Assembly (NCBI GenBank): GCA_024695235.1
Contig: JAILIP010000009.1
Span: forward strand, 1 to 55,646
Length of the DNA: 55,646 bases
Direction of reading: 5' to 3'
Source: Bacilli bacterium
Lineage (GTDB): Bacteria > Bacillota_I > Bacilli_A > RFN20 > CAG-826
The translations under genes were made by a program, and so were the position numbers. The number at the start of each line of letters is the position of its first letter. Within the stretch, counting starts at the first letter, position 1. Under the pieces are notes generated by a model. It did not search any database. It was given only the letters and a program-made list of their open reading frames with translations, and was not told the origin of the DNA. Positions 41,086-50,900 of the stretch are shown here, piece after piece.

Positions 41086-43713
41086 ATGAGTAAGTTAGAT
41101 CAAAACAAAACCCCATATTTAGATGCCCTTAAAAAATATCTTTCTGAAGATGTTTTGCCTTTAGATGTTCCAGGACATCATATGGGAAACGTTCCAAACA
41201 AACTAAAAACCTTTTTAGGTGAACAAGTTTATCGTGCAGACATCAATGCCCCTATTGGCATGGATAATCTAGCTAATCCACACGCTGTTTTGCTTGAAGC
41301 AGAACGTTTAATGGCAGATTTTTGTAATGCTGATAAATCATTCTTCTTAATCAATGGAACATCAAGCGGAATCTTAGCAATGATTATGACCGTTTGTAAG
41401 GCTAATGATAAAATCATTCTCCCTAGAAATGTTCATAAATCAATTGTTAGTGCTTTGATTCTTTCTGGTGCATCTCCAGTTTATGTTGCACCTAAGTTAG
41501 ACTCTGAACTTGAGATTGCCAACCAACCAAGTGTCGATGACTATGTAAAAGCTATGCAAAGATATCCTTCTGCAAAAGCTGTATTTGTTATCAACCCAAC
41601 ATACTTTGGTGCAGTTAGTGATTTACGTCGTATTGTTGAAGAAGCGCATTCACGTGGAATGGTTGTTTTAGTTGATGAAGCTCATGGTGCTCATTATTAC
41701 TTTGATAAAACAGGACCAGTTTCAGCGATGGATGCTGGAGCAGACATGGCATCTGTTTCATTCCATAAAACTGGTGGTTCACTTACTCAATCATCTGTTT
41801 TACTTTTGAAATCCAAGACAATCAAACGCAGTGAAGTTCAAAAAACACTCAATATTTTAAACACCACTTCTCCATCCACAATTTTGATGGCATCTTTAGA
41901 CTCTGCAAGATATTATCTTGCCACTAAAGGTCAAGAAAACATGGATAGAGTCCATAAGTTAAGTGAATATGCTCGTAAAGAAATCGCAAAGATCAAAGGA
42001 TTTGTTCCTTGTAACAAAGATCACTTCTTAAATAGAGAATGTTTTGACTATGATGAAACAAAGCTTGTTGTGAAGCTTGATCACTTAGACTTAAACGGTT
42101 TTGACGTCTATCAACTTTTAAAGAAGAAATATGGTATTCAAATCGAATTAGCTGAGACATACGTTATCATGGGTGTTCTTGCTATCGGAAATAGCCATTC
42201 ACAAATGGTTAGATTCATCAAAGCACTTAAGGATATTTCAAAAAATCACTACAAAAAATCAATTGAAGTTCCTCAACACGCCTTTGGTATTGATTTCCCA
42301 TTCCAAATCATTCGTCCAAGAGCGGCATATCATGCTCCTGGTAAGAAAGTTCCACTCAGTGAAGCAATTAATTGTATTTCTAAAGAATCAATCATGATTT
42401 ATCCACCAGGTATTCCTTTAATTGTTCCTGGTGAAGTGTTCACAAAAGAACTTGTTGAACGCATTGAAGAATATAAGCAATCTAACGTCACCATTCTCAG
42501 TGATTATGGTGCTAACTTTGTTAACGCTATTGATACAGATAAATGGGCTAGATATCACGTTTACAAAAATAAACTTGATGATTATCTCCAAAAGAGATTG
42601 TCTAATCCACGTGCTGATGGATATGAAATGCCATTTGAAGGTGATAAGCATAGTGGCACAATCATTCTTCTTCCATTTAGAAAAGACACTTGGAGAAAGA
42701 ATGCTATTCCTGCTCAAATGAATTTCAAAGAAGTTATCACCTCAATTGCTAAATATGAGCCTGTCTATGTTGGCATATCACCAAAGATTTATGATGACGT
42801 CATTGAAGAATATGAAAATCTTCCAAATGTTTATCCAATCAAGATTTCATATAACGATTCATGGGCAAGAGATACTGGTCCAATATTCGTGAAGAATGAA
42901 AACAAACTAAGAATTGTTGATTTTAGATTCAATGCTTGGGGTGGAGATGTTGATGGTCTATACAAAAACTACAAAGAAGACGATCTTCTCTGTGGTAAAC
43001 TTGCCAAACTATTTAATGTTGAACGTTACTATCTAGATGATTTCATCCTTGAAGGTGGAAGTATCCACGTTGATGGAGAAAAAACATGTATGGTTACCAA
43101 AGCATGTCTTCTTTCCAAAGGAAGAAACCCAAGATTATCTCAACTAGAAATTGAAGAACACTTAAAAACATATTTAGGTGTTAATAAAGTTATCTGGTTA
43201 GAAAATGGTATCTACGAAGATGAAACAAATGAGCATGTTGATAACATTGCATGCTTCATTAAACCAGGTGTTGTTGCTCTTGCATGGACAGATGATAAAA
43301 ATGATCCTCAATATGCTTTTTCAAGTAAGGCATATAAGACACTTAAATCATCAACCGATGCAATGGGTAGAAAAATAGAGGTAGTTAAAATCAAACTTCC
43401 TAAGCCACTTTATATGTCTGATGAAGAAGCTAAGAGTATTAAAGTAGGAAGATATGACGCAAAAGCTCGTTTAGGCGGTTCTAGACTCGCTGCATCATAC
43501 ATCAACTTCTATCAAGGCGATAAATTTGTGATTCTTCCTGGCTTTGGAGTACCTGAAGATAAGCTTGCAAAAGCCCAACTTCAAAAACTCTATCCAGAAA
43601 AAGAAATCATCCAAATTAATACTAGAGAAATATTGCTAGGTGGAGGAAATATCCACTGCATCACAATGCAAATTCCATATCAAGAGGAGTTTATAAAGAA
43701 AAATGAAAATTAA
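41086..43713 (+). CDS. fused arginine decarboxylase - agmatine deiminase
   Basis: 875 residues in one uninterrupted frame. Residues 1-500 are a fold-type I Orn/Lys/Arg decarboxylase: PLP-binding VDEAHGAHY, the lysine in SFHKTGGSLTQ (K228), and the C-terminal YPPGIPLIVPGE. Residues 510-870 are a complete agmatine deiminase: NDSWARDTGP (about 590-599), FNAWGG, LEGGSIHVDG, NEHVDN (H717), and the catalytic Cys in GGGNIHC (C858). Arginine would be decarboxylated to agmatine, then hydrolysed to N-carbamoylputrescine and ammonia by one protein. The third enzyme is encoded next, overlapping by 11 bp. Arginine is the inferred substrate because the fusion partner uses agmatine; the decarboxylase domain alone could also suggest lysine or ornithine. 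Confidence 0.92.
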   Translation: MSKLDQNKTPYLDALKKYLSEDVLPLDVPGHHMGNVPNKLKTFLGEQVYRADINAPIGMDNLANPHAVLLEAERLMADFCNADKSFFLINGTSSGILAMIMTVCKANDKIILPRNVHKSIVSALILSGASPVYVAPKLDSELEIANQPSVDDYVKAMQRYPSAKAVFVINPTYFGAVSDLRRIVEEAHSRGMVVLVDEAHGAHYYFDKTGPVSAMDAGADMASVSFHKTGGSLTQSSVLLLKSKTIKRSEVQKTLNILNTTSPSTILMASLDSARYYLATKGQENMDRVHKLSEYARKEIAKIKGFVPCNKDHFLNRECFDYDETKLVVKLDHLDLNGFDVYQLLKKKYGIQIELAETYVIMGVLAIGNSHSQMVRFIKALKDISKNHYKKSIEVPQHAFGIDFPFQIIRPRAAYHAPGKKVPLSEAINCISKESIMIYPPGIPLIVPGEVFTKELVERIEEYKQSNVTILSDYGANFVNAIDTDKWARYHVYKNKLDDYLQKRLSNPRADGYEMPFEGDKHSGTIILLPFRKDTWRKNAIPAQMNFKEVITSIAKYEPVYVGISPKIYDDVIEEYENLPNVYPIKISYNDSWARDTGPIFVKNENKLRIVDFRFNAWGGDVDGLYKNYKEDDLLCGKLAKLFNVERYYLDDFILEGGSIHVDGEKTCMVTKACLLSKGRNPRLSQLEIEEHLKTYLGVNKVIWLENGIYEDETNEHVDNIACFIKPGVVALAWTDDKNDPQYAFSSKAYKTLKSSTDAMGRKIEVVKIKLPKPLYMSDEEAKSIKVGRYDAKARLGGSRLAASYINFYQGDKFVILPGFGVPEDKLAKAQLQKLYPEKEIIQINTREILLGGGNIHCITMQIPYQEEFIKKNEN

Positions 43714-44569
43714 AGTTGCTATCACTCAAATGAGTTGCTCTTCTAACTATGAAGAGAACATTAAAAAAGCTACCGAGATGGTAGAGAAATGCGCCAAAGA
43801 AGGTGCGAAAATTATTCTCATTCAAGAACTTTTCTCAAACCTATATTTTTGCCAAGTTGAAGACTATGACAAATTTGGTTTAGCAGAGGAAAGAAAGAAT
43901 TCTCCTCTTATCAAACACTTCCAAGAAGTCGCTAAAAAATACGGTGTTGTTTTGCCTATTTCATTCTTTGAAAAAAGTGGCGCAAATTACTTCAATTCAC
44001 TTGTCGTAATTGATGCCGATGGAAAAGATTTAGGACTATATAGAAAAACACATATCCCAACAGGACAATGCTATGAAGAGAAGTTTTACTTCTCTCCTGG
44101 AGATACAGGCTTTAAAGTATTCAAGACAAAATATGGAAAAGTCGGTATTGGAATTTGCTGGGATCAATGGTTCCCAGAAACCGCTAGAATTCTCACTTTA
44201 AAAGGTGCAGAAATTCTTCTTTTCCCTACTGCAATTGGAAGCGAACCAGTTTTAGTTCGTGATTCAATGCCACACTGGAGAAACACAATGTGTGGTCATG
44301 CTGCCGCAAACATTATTCCAGTGCTTGCGTCTAATCGTGTTGGAGAAGAAAAGGCACCTGGATCATCAATGGTGTTCCAAGGATTCTCGTTTATTGCCGA
44401 TCAACATGGTGAAGTCGTCGAAGAAATGGATAGAGTTGAAGAAGGATACCGTATCCATGAATTTGATTTAAAGGAAATCGATAAAGAAAGAGTAGACTGG
44501 GGTGTCTTCCGTGATCGTAGACCAGAATGCTACTCACCATTAGTTCATTACTCAGAAGAAGATGAATAA
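43703..44569 (+). CDS. aguB: N-carbamoylputrescine amidase
   Basis: 288-residue nitrilase-superfamily enzyme. The Glu-Lys-Cys triad is visible in LIQELFSNLYF (Glu), YRKTHIPTG (Lys) and GIGICWDQWFPE (Cys). The PTGQCYEEKFYFSPG segment is characteristic of AguB. It hydrolyses N-carbamoylputrescine to putrescine, CO2 and ammonia, completing the path begun by the fused enzyme it overlaps by 11 bp. It overlaps the next gene (a pseudouridine synthase) by 8 bp. Confidence 0.95.
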   Translation: MKIKVAITQMSCSSNYEENIKKATEMVEKCAKEGAKIILIQELFSNLYFCQVEDYDKFGLAEERKNSPLIKHFQEVAKKYGVVLPISFFEKSGANYFNSLVVIDADGKDLGLYRKTHIPTGQCYEEKFYFSPGDTGFKVFKTKYGKVGIGICWDQWFPETARILTLKGAEILLFPTAIGSEPVLVRDSMPHWRNTMCGHAAANIIPVLASNRVGEEKAPGSSMVFQGFSFIADQHGEVVEEMDRVEEGYRIHEFDLKEIDKERVDWGVFRDRRPECYSPLVHYSEEDE

Positions 44570-45527
44570 AAACGATAACAAAAAAGATGTTAGAAAAGGA
44601 AAAGTTGATCCTAATTCCATAAAAGAATTCAAGGTCAAAGAGGAGTGCGAACTCCTACCTTTTTTGATTTCAAAATATCCACATCTTTCTCGTAATGCGG
44701 TTAAATCACTACTTTCAAATCATCAAGTTGCTGTTGATGGAGCGCCTGTTTCTCAATTCAATTTGAAACTTGCTAAAGAAGATGTTGTTATCGTTTCTAA
44801 AAATAGAATCTCAAAGAAAAATAGAAAAGATTTACCAATCATTTTTGAAAATAACGAATTCATAGTCATTGACAAGCCAAGCGGATTACTTTCTGTGGCA
44901 AGCGATACTGAAAAAGGTAGAACTGCATACCGCATGGTGAACGATTATGTTCAACAAAAAGATAAACACAACCGCATCTTTGTCGTGCATCGTCTTGATG
45001 AAGACACATCTGGTGTTTTAATGTTCGCAAAAAACGCGAAAATTCGTGATGAACTTCAAAAGAATTGGCAAGAAATTGTTAAGTCTAGAAGATACTATGC
45101 AGTTGTAGAAGGCATCATGGAGAAAAAAGAAGACACTTTAGTGAATTATCTAAAAGAAAACTCTTTAAATCTCATGTATGTCACTAAAAACTCTAAAGAT
45201 AAAGATGCTAAAAAATGCATCACCCATTACAAAGTTATCAAAGAGAATAAAAACTACTCACTTTTAGATATCAATATTGATTCTGGAAGAAAAAATCAAA
45301 TCCGTGTTCAACTTGGAAATATTAATCACTTTGTACTTGGTGATGATAAATATGGTGAACCTGCAAATCCTATTAAAAGACTCGCACTTCACTCATATGA
45401 ATTAAGCTTTGTTCATCCGGTTACAGGTAAGTTATTTAAATTCACTGCTAAGATGCCTGAAATATTTAACGGTCTTGTTTCAAATAATTTGAAAACAACT
45501 AATGCAAATATAAAGAAAAAACACTAA
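44562..45527 (+). CDS. RluA family pseudouridine synthase
   Basis: 321 residues. N-terminal S4-like RNA-binding domain (about 30-85, SRNAVKSLLSNHQVAVDG), then the RluA catalytic core with HRLDEDTSGVLMFAKN (catalytic Asp) and the conserved GRKNQIRVQL and RLALHSYEL segments. It converts uridine to pseudouridine in rRNA or tRNA; the site cannot be read. It is the last gene of the putrescine operon, a link that may be only positional. No terminator follows. Confidence 0.92.
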   Translation: MNKNDNKKDVRKGKVDPNSIKEFKVKEECELLPFLISKYPHLSRNAVKSLLSNHQVAVDGAPVSQFNLKLAKEDVVIVSKNRISKKNRKDLPIIFENNEFIVIDKPSGLLSVASDTEKGRTAYRMVNDYVQQKDKHNRIFVVHRLDEDTSGVLMFAKNAKIRDELQKNWQEIVKSRRYYAVVEGIMEKKEDTLVNYLKENSLNLMYVTKNSKDKDAKKCITHYKVIKENKNYSLLDINIDSGRKNQIRVQLGNINHFVLGDDKYGEPANPIKRLALHSYELSFVHPVTGKLFKFTAKMPEIFNGLVSNNLKTTNANIKKKH

Positions 45528-45530
45528 AAT
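45525..45530 (+). promoter_or_regulatory. candidate leaderless promoter of the DUF1538 operon (-10 only)
   Basis: -10 TAAAAT (45525-45530), then 6 nt and the ATG at 45537. It has the same spacing as the other leaderless starts, but no TG extension and no correctly placed -35. Confidence 0.4.
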
Positions 45531-45536
45531 ACCAAT

Positions 45537-47108
45537 ATGCTTAAAAATAGACACGTATCTGCATTTATCTCATCAGCGTTATCTATTGTTCCAATGATAG
45601 CGATTATTTTGATAATGCATTTCACTGGTTTAGCTAGCATTACTACAGGTGGAAGCAATTCAAATATTTGGTTAATTCTTATTGGTATGGTCGCTCTTAT
45701 TGTTGGTCTTGCCTTATTCCAAATTGGTGCATCTTCTTCACTTAGTAAAGTCGGCGAATACATGGGCTCATCGCTTTCGAAGCAAAAGAATATGTTCATC
45801 GTTGTTTTGTTTGCAGTCGCCTTAGGTTTACTTATTACATGTGCTGAGCCAAGTATTCTAATTGTCTCTAAGCAAGTGACAATTGTTCCAGGACCATTTA
45901 ACGCAATCCTTTTGATAGGAGGAATTGCCTTAGGTGTTGGAGTATTTGTTGTTATTGGAATCTTTAGAATTATTCACCACAAATCACTCAAGCTTTGGTA
46001 TATATTCTTCTACTGTTTAACATTCATGTTAATTGGACTCGTTGCTATCGATCCAGAAAGAAGAAAATTATTGCCATTCATTTTTGATGCTGGTGGTGTT
46101 ACAACCGGCTCTGCAACCGTTCCATTTATCTTAGCTTTAGGTGCTGGCGTTGCAACAGTTCGTGGTGGTAAAAATGCGACAAACGATTCATTTGGTCTTG
46201 TTGGTATGGCCTCAATCGGTCCAATCATTTCAACAGCATTGCTCATCATGATTAATGCAAATGTTCCACCATATGAAGTGGCTCAAGTTGCTGATATGCC
46301 AATTTACATGCGTTTCTTAGACGCGCTTATCCCATCTTCAACAGGATACGGAAGTTCAATTGAAGTTTTGATTGCAATTGCTCCAATTTTAGCAATCTTT
46401 TTTATCTACAACTTCATTTACATCAAACTTCCAAAGAATAAAATCTTTAAACTTTTAATTGGTTTTGCATACGCATATGTCGGATTAGCAATATTTTTAT
46501 CTGCAACATCTGCATCAATGACACCTATTGGCACAATTGTTGGTCAAAACCTTGCCTCTAGAAACGATTGGGTTGTCATCGCCGTTGCATTTGTTATTGG
46601 ACTAGTCACAATTCTTTGTGAGCCAGCTGTCCATGTTTTAACAAAACAAATTGAAGCTATTTCTGATGGACGTATTACTAAGTTAACTGTTTTATTAACG
46701 TTATCATTAGGCGTTGGAATCGCTATTGGTTTAGCTGCAATGAGAGCAGTATTCCAATTCTCTGTTTTATATATTGTCATTCCTGGATATGCAATTGCTC
46801 TAGCATTATCGTTTGCATGTCCTGATATTTATACTGCTATTGCATTTGACTCTGGCGGAACCGCTTCAGGTCCAATGTCTGCATCATTTGTTTTACCAAT
46901 GGTTATTGGAATTGTTGTTAGTAGAGCAGGCGGCAGCGGAGAAAATGTATATGAATATGGTTTTGGCGTTGTTGCTATGATTGCGATGACTCCAATTATT
47001 GCCATTCAAATTTTAGGCATTATACAAAAGGTCAAATCCGATCAAGCATACGCTGTTATGCGCAAGCACGTCTACTCAATTGAAGATGCTCAAATTATTA
47101 ATTTTTAG
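45537..47108 (+). CDS. DUF1538 membrane protein (transporter-like)
   Basis: 523 residues, about 12 membrane helices, two DUF1538 repeats. The repeats are visible as LLITCAEPSILIVSKQV (about 98-114) and ILCEPAVHVLTKQIE (about 359-373), and as DAGGVTTGSATVPF (about 184) and DSGGTASGPMSASF (about 440). Such inverted or tandem repeats with Gly-rich re-entrant stretches are typical of transporters. Substrate unknown. Two PII-like genes follow directly (9 and 1 bp), so transport is probably gated by a PII-bound metabolite signal (inference). DUF1538 beside PII genes is a recurring arrangement in Bacillota to my knowledge. Confidence 0.85.
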   Translation: MLKNRHVSAFISSALSIVPMIAIILIMHFTGLASITTGGSNSNIWLILIGMVALIVGLALFQIGASSSLSKVGEYMGSSLSKQKNMFIVVLFAVALGLLITCAEPSILIVSKQVTIVPGPFNAILLIGGIALGVGVFVVIGIFRIIHHKSLKLWYIFFYCLTFMLIGLVAIDPERRKLLPFIFDAGGVTTGSATVPFILALGAGVATVRGGKNATNDSFGLVGMASIGPIISTALLIMINANVPPYEVAQVADMPIYMRFLDALIPSSTGYGSSIEVLIAIAPILAIFFIYNFIYIKLPKNKIFKLLIGFAYAYVGLAIFLSATSASMTPIGTIVGQNLASRNDWVVIAVAFVIGLVTILCEPAVHVLTKQIEAISDGRITKLTVLLTLSLGVGIAIGLAAMRAVFQFSVLYIVIPGYAIALALSFACPDIYTAIAFDSGGTASGPMSASFVLPMVIGIVVSRAGGSGENVYEYGFGVVAMIAMTPIIAIQILGIIQKVKSDQAYAVMRKHVYSIEDAQIINF

Positions 47109-47117
47109 GTGATAGAT

Positions 47118-47522
47118 ATGGGAATATTTTCAAAGAAAACTAAGCACGATACTGGTGAACTTCCATCATTAGACAACGTAGTTCAAAAGAAGTTATTACT
47201 TTTCATCACTATTGTTGGAAAAGGACAAGCTCAACCAGTTACACGTATATTTGAAAGAGGCGGATCAAGCGCTCAATTCATCCAACGTGGCGAAGGAACT
47301 GCCACTAAAGAAATATATGATATTTTAGGTGTTGAAGATAATGATAAAGATATTATCTTTTCATTCATTTCCGAAGACAAAATTCCTGATGTCAAAAAAG
47401 AACTAGAAGCATTTTTTGCTGCTAATAAGAGAAACCGTGGTATCGGATTTTCAATTGCATTATCAAGTATCATTGGCGTAAGAGTGTATCAATTCTTAGC
47501 CAATACTGTGGAGGATAAATAA
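47118..47522 (+). CDS. PII-like nitrogen-regulator family protein (first)
   Basis: 134 residues from ATG 47118. A GTG at 47109 gives three extra residues, but AGGTGA, overlapping the DUF1538 stop, is a well-placed Shine-Dalgarno for 47118. The PII fold core reads LLFITIVGKGQAQPVTRIFE, with the GRG-like region RGEGTATKEI and ending IALSSIIGVRVYQF. It has a hydrophilic N-terminal tail of about 25 residues. It lacks the classic GlnB T-loop sequence, so it is not a standard GlnB/GlnK. Located between the DUF1538 transporter gene and a second PII-like gene. Confidence 0.8.
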   Translation: MGIFSKKTKHDTGELPSLDNVVQKKLLLFITIVGKGQAQPVTRIFERGGSSAQFIQRGEGTATKEIYDILGVEDNDKDIIFSFISEDKIPDVKKELEAFFAANKRNRGIGFSIALSSIIGVRVYQFLANTVEDK

Positions 47523-47523
47523 T

Positions 47524-47856
47524 ATGAACAAATTTGAATTAATTGTCGTTGTTATTAATGCAGGCTATTCTGAAATAGCAATGAACGCCGCTCGTGACGA
47601 AGGTGCTCGTGGAGGAACTATTGTTCATGCCCGTGGTACTGGCACAAAAGCTATGGAAGAAAAATATGGAATTATTATTACTCCAGAAAAAGAAATGATT
47701 ATGATTTTAGTTGATGAAAAGAGTCGCGATAAAATCCTTGCTGCAGTATATAAAGCATGTGGTCTAGCAACCGATGGTCAAGGTATTGCCTTCTCACTTC
47801 CAGTCACTGATGTTGTTGGATTGAAACTTTATTCCGATAACGAAGAAGCGAAGTAA
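47524..47856 (+). CDS. PII-like nitrogen-regulator family protein (second)
   Basis: 110 residues, the standard PII length. FELIVVVINAGYSEIAMNAA, then EGARGGTIVHARGTGTK and a ferredoxin-like end (ATDGQGIAFSLPVTDVVGL) match the PII family. The T-loop tyrosine signature of GlnB is absent. It starts 1 bp after the first PII-like gene and ends the operon at a terminator. Two paired PII-like proteins suggest a heteromer or two signals acting on one transporter (inference). Confidence 0.85.
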   Translation: MNKFELIVVVINAGYSEIAMNAARDEGARGGTIVHARGTGTKAMEEKYGIIITPEKEMIMILVDEKSRDKILAAVYKACGLATDGQGIAFSLPVTDVVGLKLYSDNEEAK

Positions 47857-47872
47857 AATAACCAAAGTTAAA

Positions 47873-47899
47873 GACGCCTACACTCGTGGGCGTTTTTTT
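47873..47899 (+). terminator. intrinsic terminator after the DUF1538-PII operon
   Basis: Stem ACGCCTAC / GTGGGCGT (one T-G pair) with loop ACTC, followed by seven T. Confidence 0.88.
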
Positions 47900-47929
47900 A
47901 AATTATGAGACAAAAACATTTTTATGTTG

Positions 47930-47938
47930 TGATAAGAT
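47930..47938 (+). promoter_or_regulatory. yfhO-like gene promoter, extended -10, leaderless
   Basis: TGATAAGAT: TGA extension plus -10 TAAGAT (47933-47938). Six nt then the ATG at 47945. No Shine-Dalgarno and no good -35. Confidence 0.6.
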
Positions 47939-47944
47939 AATCGT

Positions 47945-50900
47945 ATGGAAAATGTCACTGAGACTAATTCACTAAAAAGTAAGATTAAAGAGAAACTATC
48001 TTATTTTAAGAAACTAGATAATTTCTTTTATTATGTCTTGGCTTTAATAGGCACAGGACTATTATTTTTTGGTTGGGCTTTAGTGACTGAGAAATTCACT
48101 ACTCCATATGGAGGAGACTTCTCCCAACAAACTTATCAGGCGTATTTCAATATATATGATGATTGGTGGACTTTCTTTAAAACAGGTAAGTTTCCATTCT
48201 ATGATACGAACACTTATTTAGGTGTTGATAATATTGCATCTAACACATATTACGGACTATTTACTCCGTTTACTTTTATCATTCTTTTCTTCCCGAGAAC
48301 ACTTATTCCTCAAGCAATGGCTTTAGTGAGTGTTACCAGATTAGTTGTTGGTGGTCTATTCTTTAGAATGTATCTCAAATACATGGGTGCAAGTGAAAGA
48401 ACCGCAAGGCTCTTCTCATTCTCATATGCCTTTATTGGTTGGATGGCGTATAACCTTTGGTTTAACCAATTTTATGAAGTGTTAACTTTCTTCCCACTTG
48501 TATTAATGGGAATTGAGAAAGTTTTAAAAGAACAAAAGTTATGGCTGCTATCACTAGGATATTTCTTACTTGGTATATCTAACTACTTCTTCCTTTTATC
48601 TTTAGGAATTTATGGAGTTGTTTATGCTGGCTTTAGATATTTCCAAACATTGAAAACACGTTCATTGAAAGACAACTTGTTTGTCCTACTTTATGGATTC
48701 CTGGGCTTCTTATTTGGCATGGGTGCATCAATGTTTTGCGTGTTCCCATCACTTTATGCCGGCTTTGCAATTAATAGATCTAACAACGCGAAGTATTTTG
48801 ATATGCTTCGTTCATATTGGAATTATCATGACTACAAGAATTTCTTCAAAGTCATCTTTAAATGTTGGAACGCATCAATTGTTAACTATGGTGACACATA
48901 TGGTAAGTATTATTTCTCTTACTATATGCCATATATTTCATATTTCATTCCTCCAGTAAGTGGAAGATATGTCACCACAATTAAATATCACTACTTTGAA
49001 AATACAGCATGCTCAATGTTTATATACACTCCAAATATCATTTTGATGGGTGGAGCTATTTATCGTTCAATTAAGAACAAAAAGATATCTCACTTTATAG
49101 CATTCGCTGGATTATTTATTGCGTTATTTATTCCATTCTTCTATTTCTTATCAGGCGCATTTGTTACAGCCTATGGAAGATGGGAACTTATTGTAGCAGT
49201 TGCTGCTTTAACATACGTTGCCCTTAATTATGACTATAAAGACGAAGTACCGTGGTTTATCATTTTGATTTCTGGTGTACTTGCTCTTATCAATATGATT
49301 GTTGTCTACTTTGTCTCACTTAAAGTAGATGAAATGTATGATCTAGTTTCAGCAATGGAAGATCGTGTTGGAATCGTTATTTATGAGATTGCCTTATGTG
49401 CAGTTGAAACCGGATTGTTTGCAGGGCTTTGGAAGAAAAAATATCTCACCACTATTATCAATTTCTTAGTAGCGGGTGAAGTTGCAGTTGTTGGAACATT
49501 TATCGCTTTCTATCACGGTTTATCTAATATTGATAATCGTGTTGGAGGAGGATTCACAAACGTTAAATTTGAAACACAACTTATTTCAAATATTTCTAAA
49601 GACGATCCATCTTACTATCGTATTCAATTCACACGTGCGTATGATGGGAACAATAACTTAGGAATGCTCGAAAACTATAACGGCACATCAACATTCCATA
49701 GTTTCTATAACAACAATTTAGATGATTTTATTCATTACTCTCAAATGATGAATAGTGATTCTTCGTGGACCGGAAATAATTTCTCTAAGAGGGCAAATCT
49801 AGATGAATTCTTGGGTGTGAAATATTATGTTACATCTGATGAAGAAACCACATTTAAACGTTTTAATGAAGACGGCAATTACATCAATTCAGTTTTCTAT
49901 GAACCAAACGTTCCACTTAACTATGAAAGAATAGATGATGACGATGATGGATATCGTGTTTATAAGAACAAATACCACATTGATTTCGCTACATCATATT
50001 CAGACATCTATTACAAAAAAGATTGTGATGATATCTATGATAATTTCTATCCAACTTATTCTTCAACTAGCTATGTCCTTAGAAATGAAGAAGCATACTT
50101 TAAAGGTGCAATACTTGATGATGTAGATGTCGAAGAAATTAAAAGAAACTACGAAGAAGAATTTACTTATTTAGATATGCCTCCTTCAAGAGATGCGAAA
50201 TTCTTCTCAACGTATTTAAAAGGCGTTTATAAAAATCCAGATAATCAATACTTCGATCCTGTTAATCCATATCGTGATATTAAAAACGAAAACCTCGTAG
50301 AAGGTATTCAAGAAAACGGAAAAGGATTACAGATTGTATTTGCTCCAACATATGGTGATTTCCCATATTCTGACGAAGGAATATATTTTGCATTCAACTA
50401 TCCAATCAAAGGATTTGATGATTATAACTATGATTCAACTCTTTTCCTTGTGAATACAGATGATGAAGTAATCACATATGACTACTATCAACATCCTGCT
50501 AGAAACTCACATCATTCTATTAGAGGAATATACACAAAAGAACACGTTAAATATTTCATCTTCGTTCCTAATGGTAAAGATTATGAAACTTATATGACTT
50601 TATATTACGAGCCGTTTGAAGATTGTATTGCTCGATATCAAAACGCAATTGATAATGGCGTGCAAGATGTCACATATGATGTAAATAAATTCACATTCAA
50701 AACAAATTATGAAACATCTAGATTTGTTGTGACTCAACTTACATATACAGGTGGTTGGAAAGTAACAGCGATTGATGAAAGTGGCAATAAAACAAATCTA
50801 AAAGTTTATAACGCTCAAGGCGGATTCTCTGGCTTTGTCGCACCAAAAGGAAACGTCTCTTATGTTATGACTTATGAAGCACCTAACTTTAAGTGGGGTG

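Noticed and set aside
42595-42625. Possible frameshift or assembly join creating the decarboxylase-deiminase fusion
   Set aside because: The frame is continuous with normal codon use and a plausible linker, and both domains are complete, so nothing in the sequence suggests an artefact; only reads could prove it.
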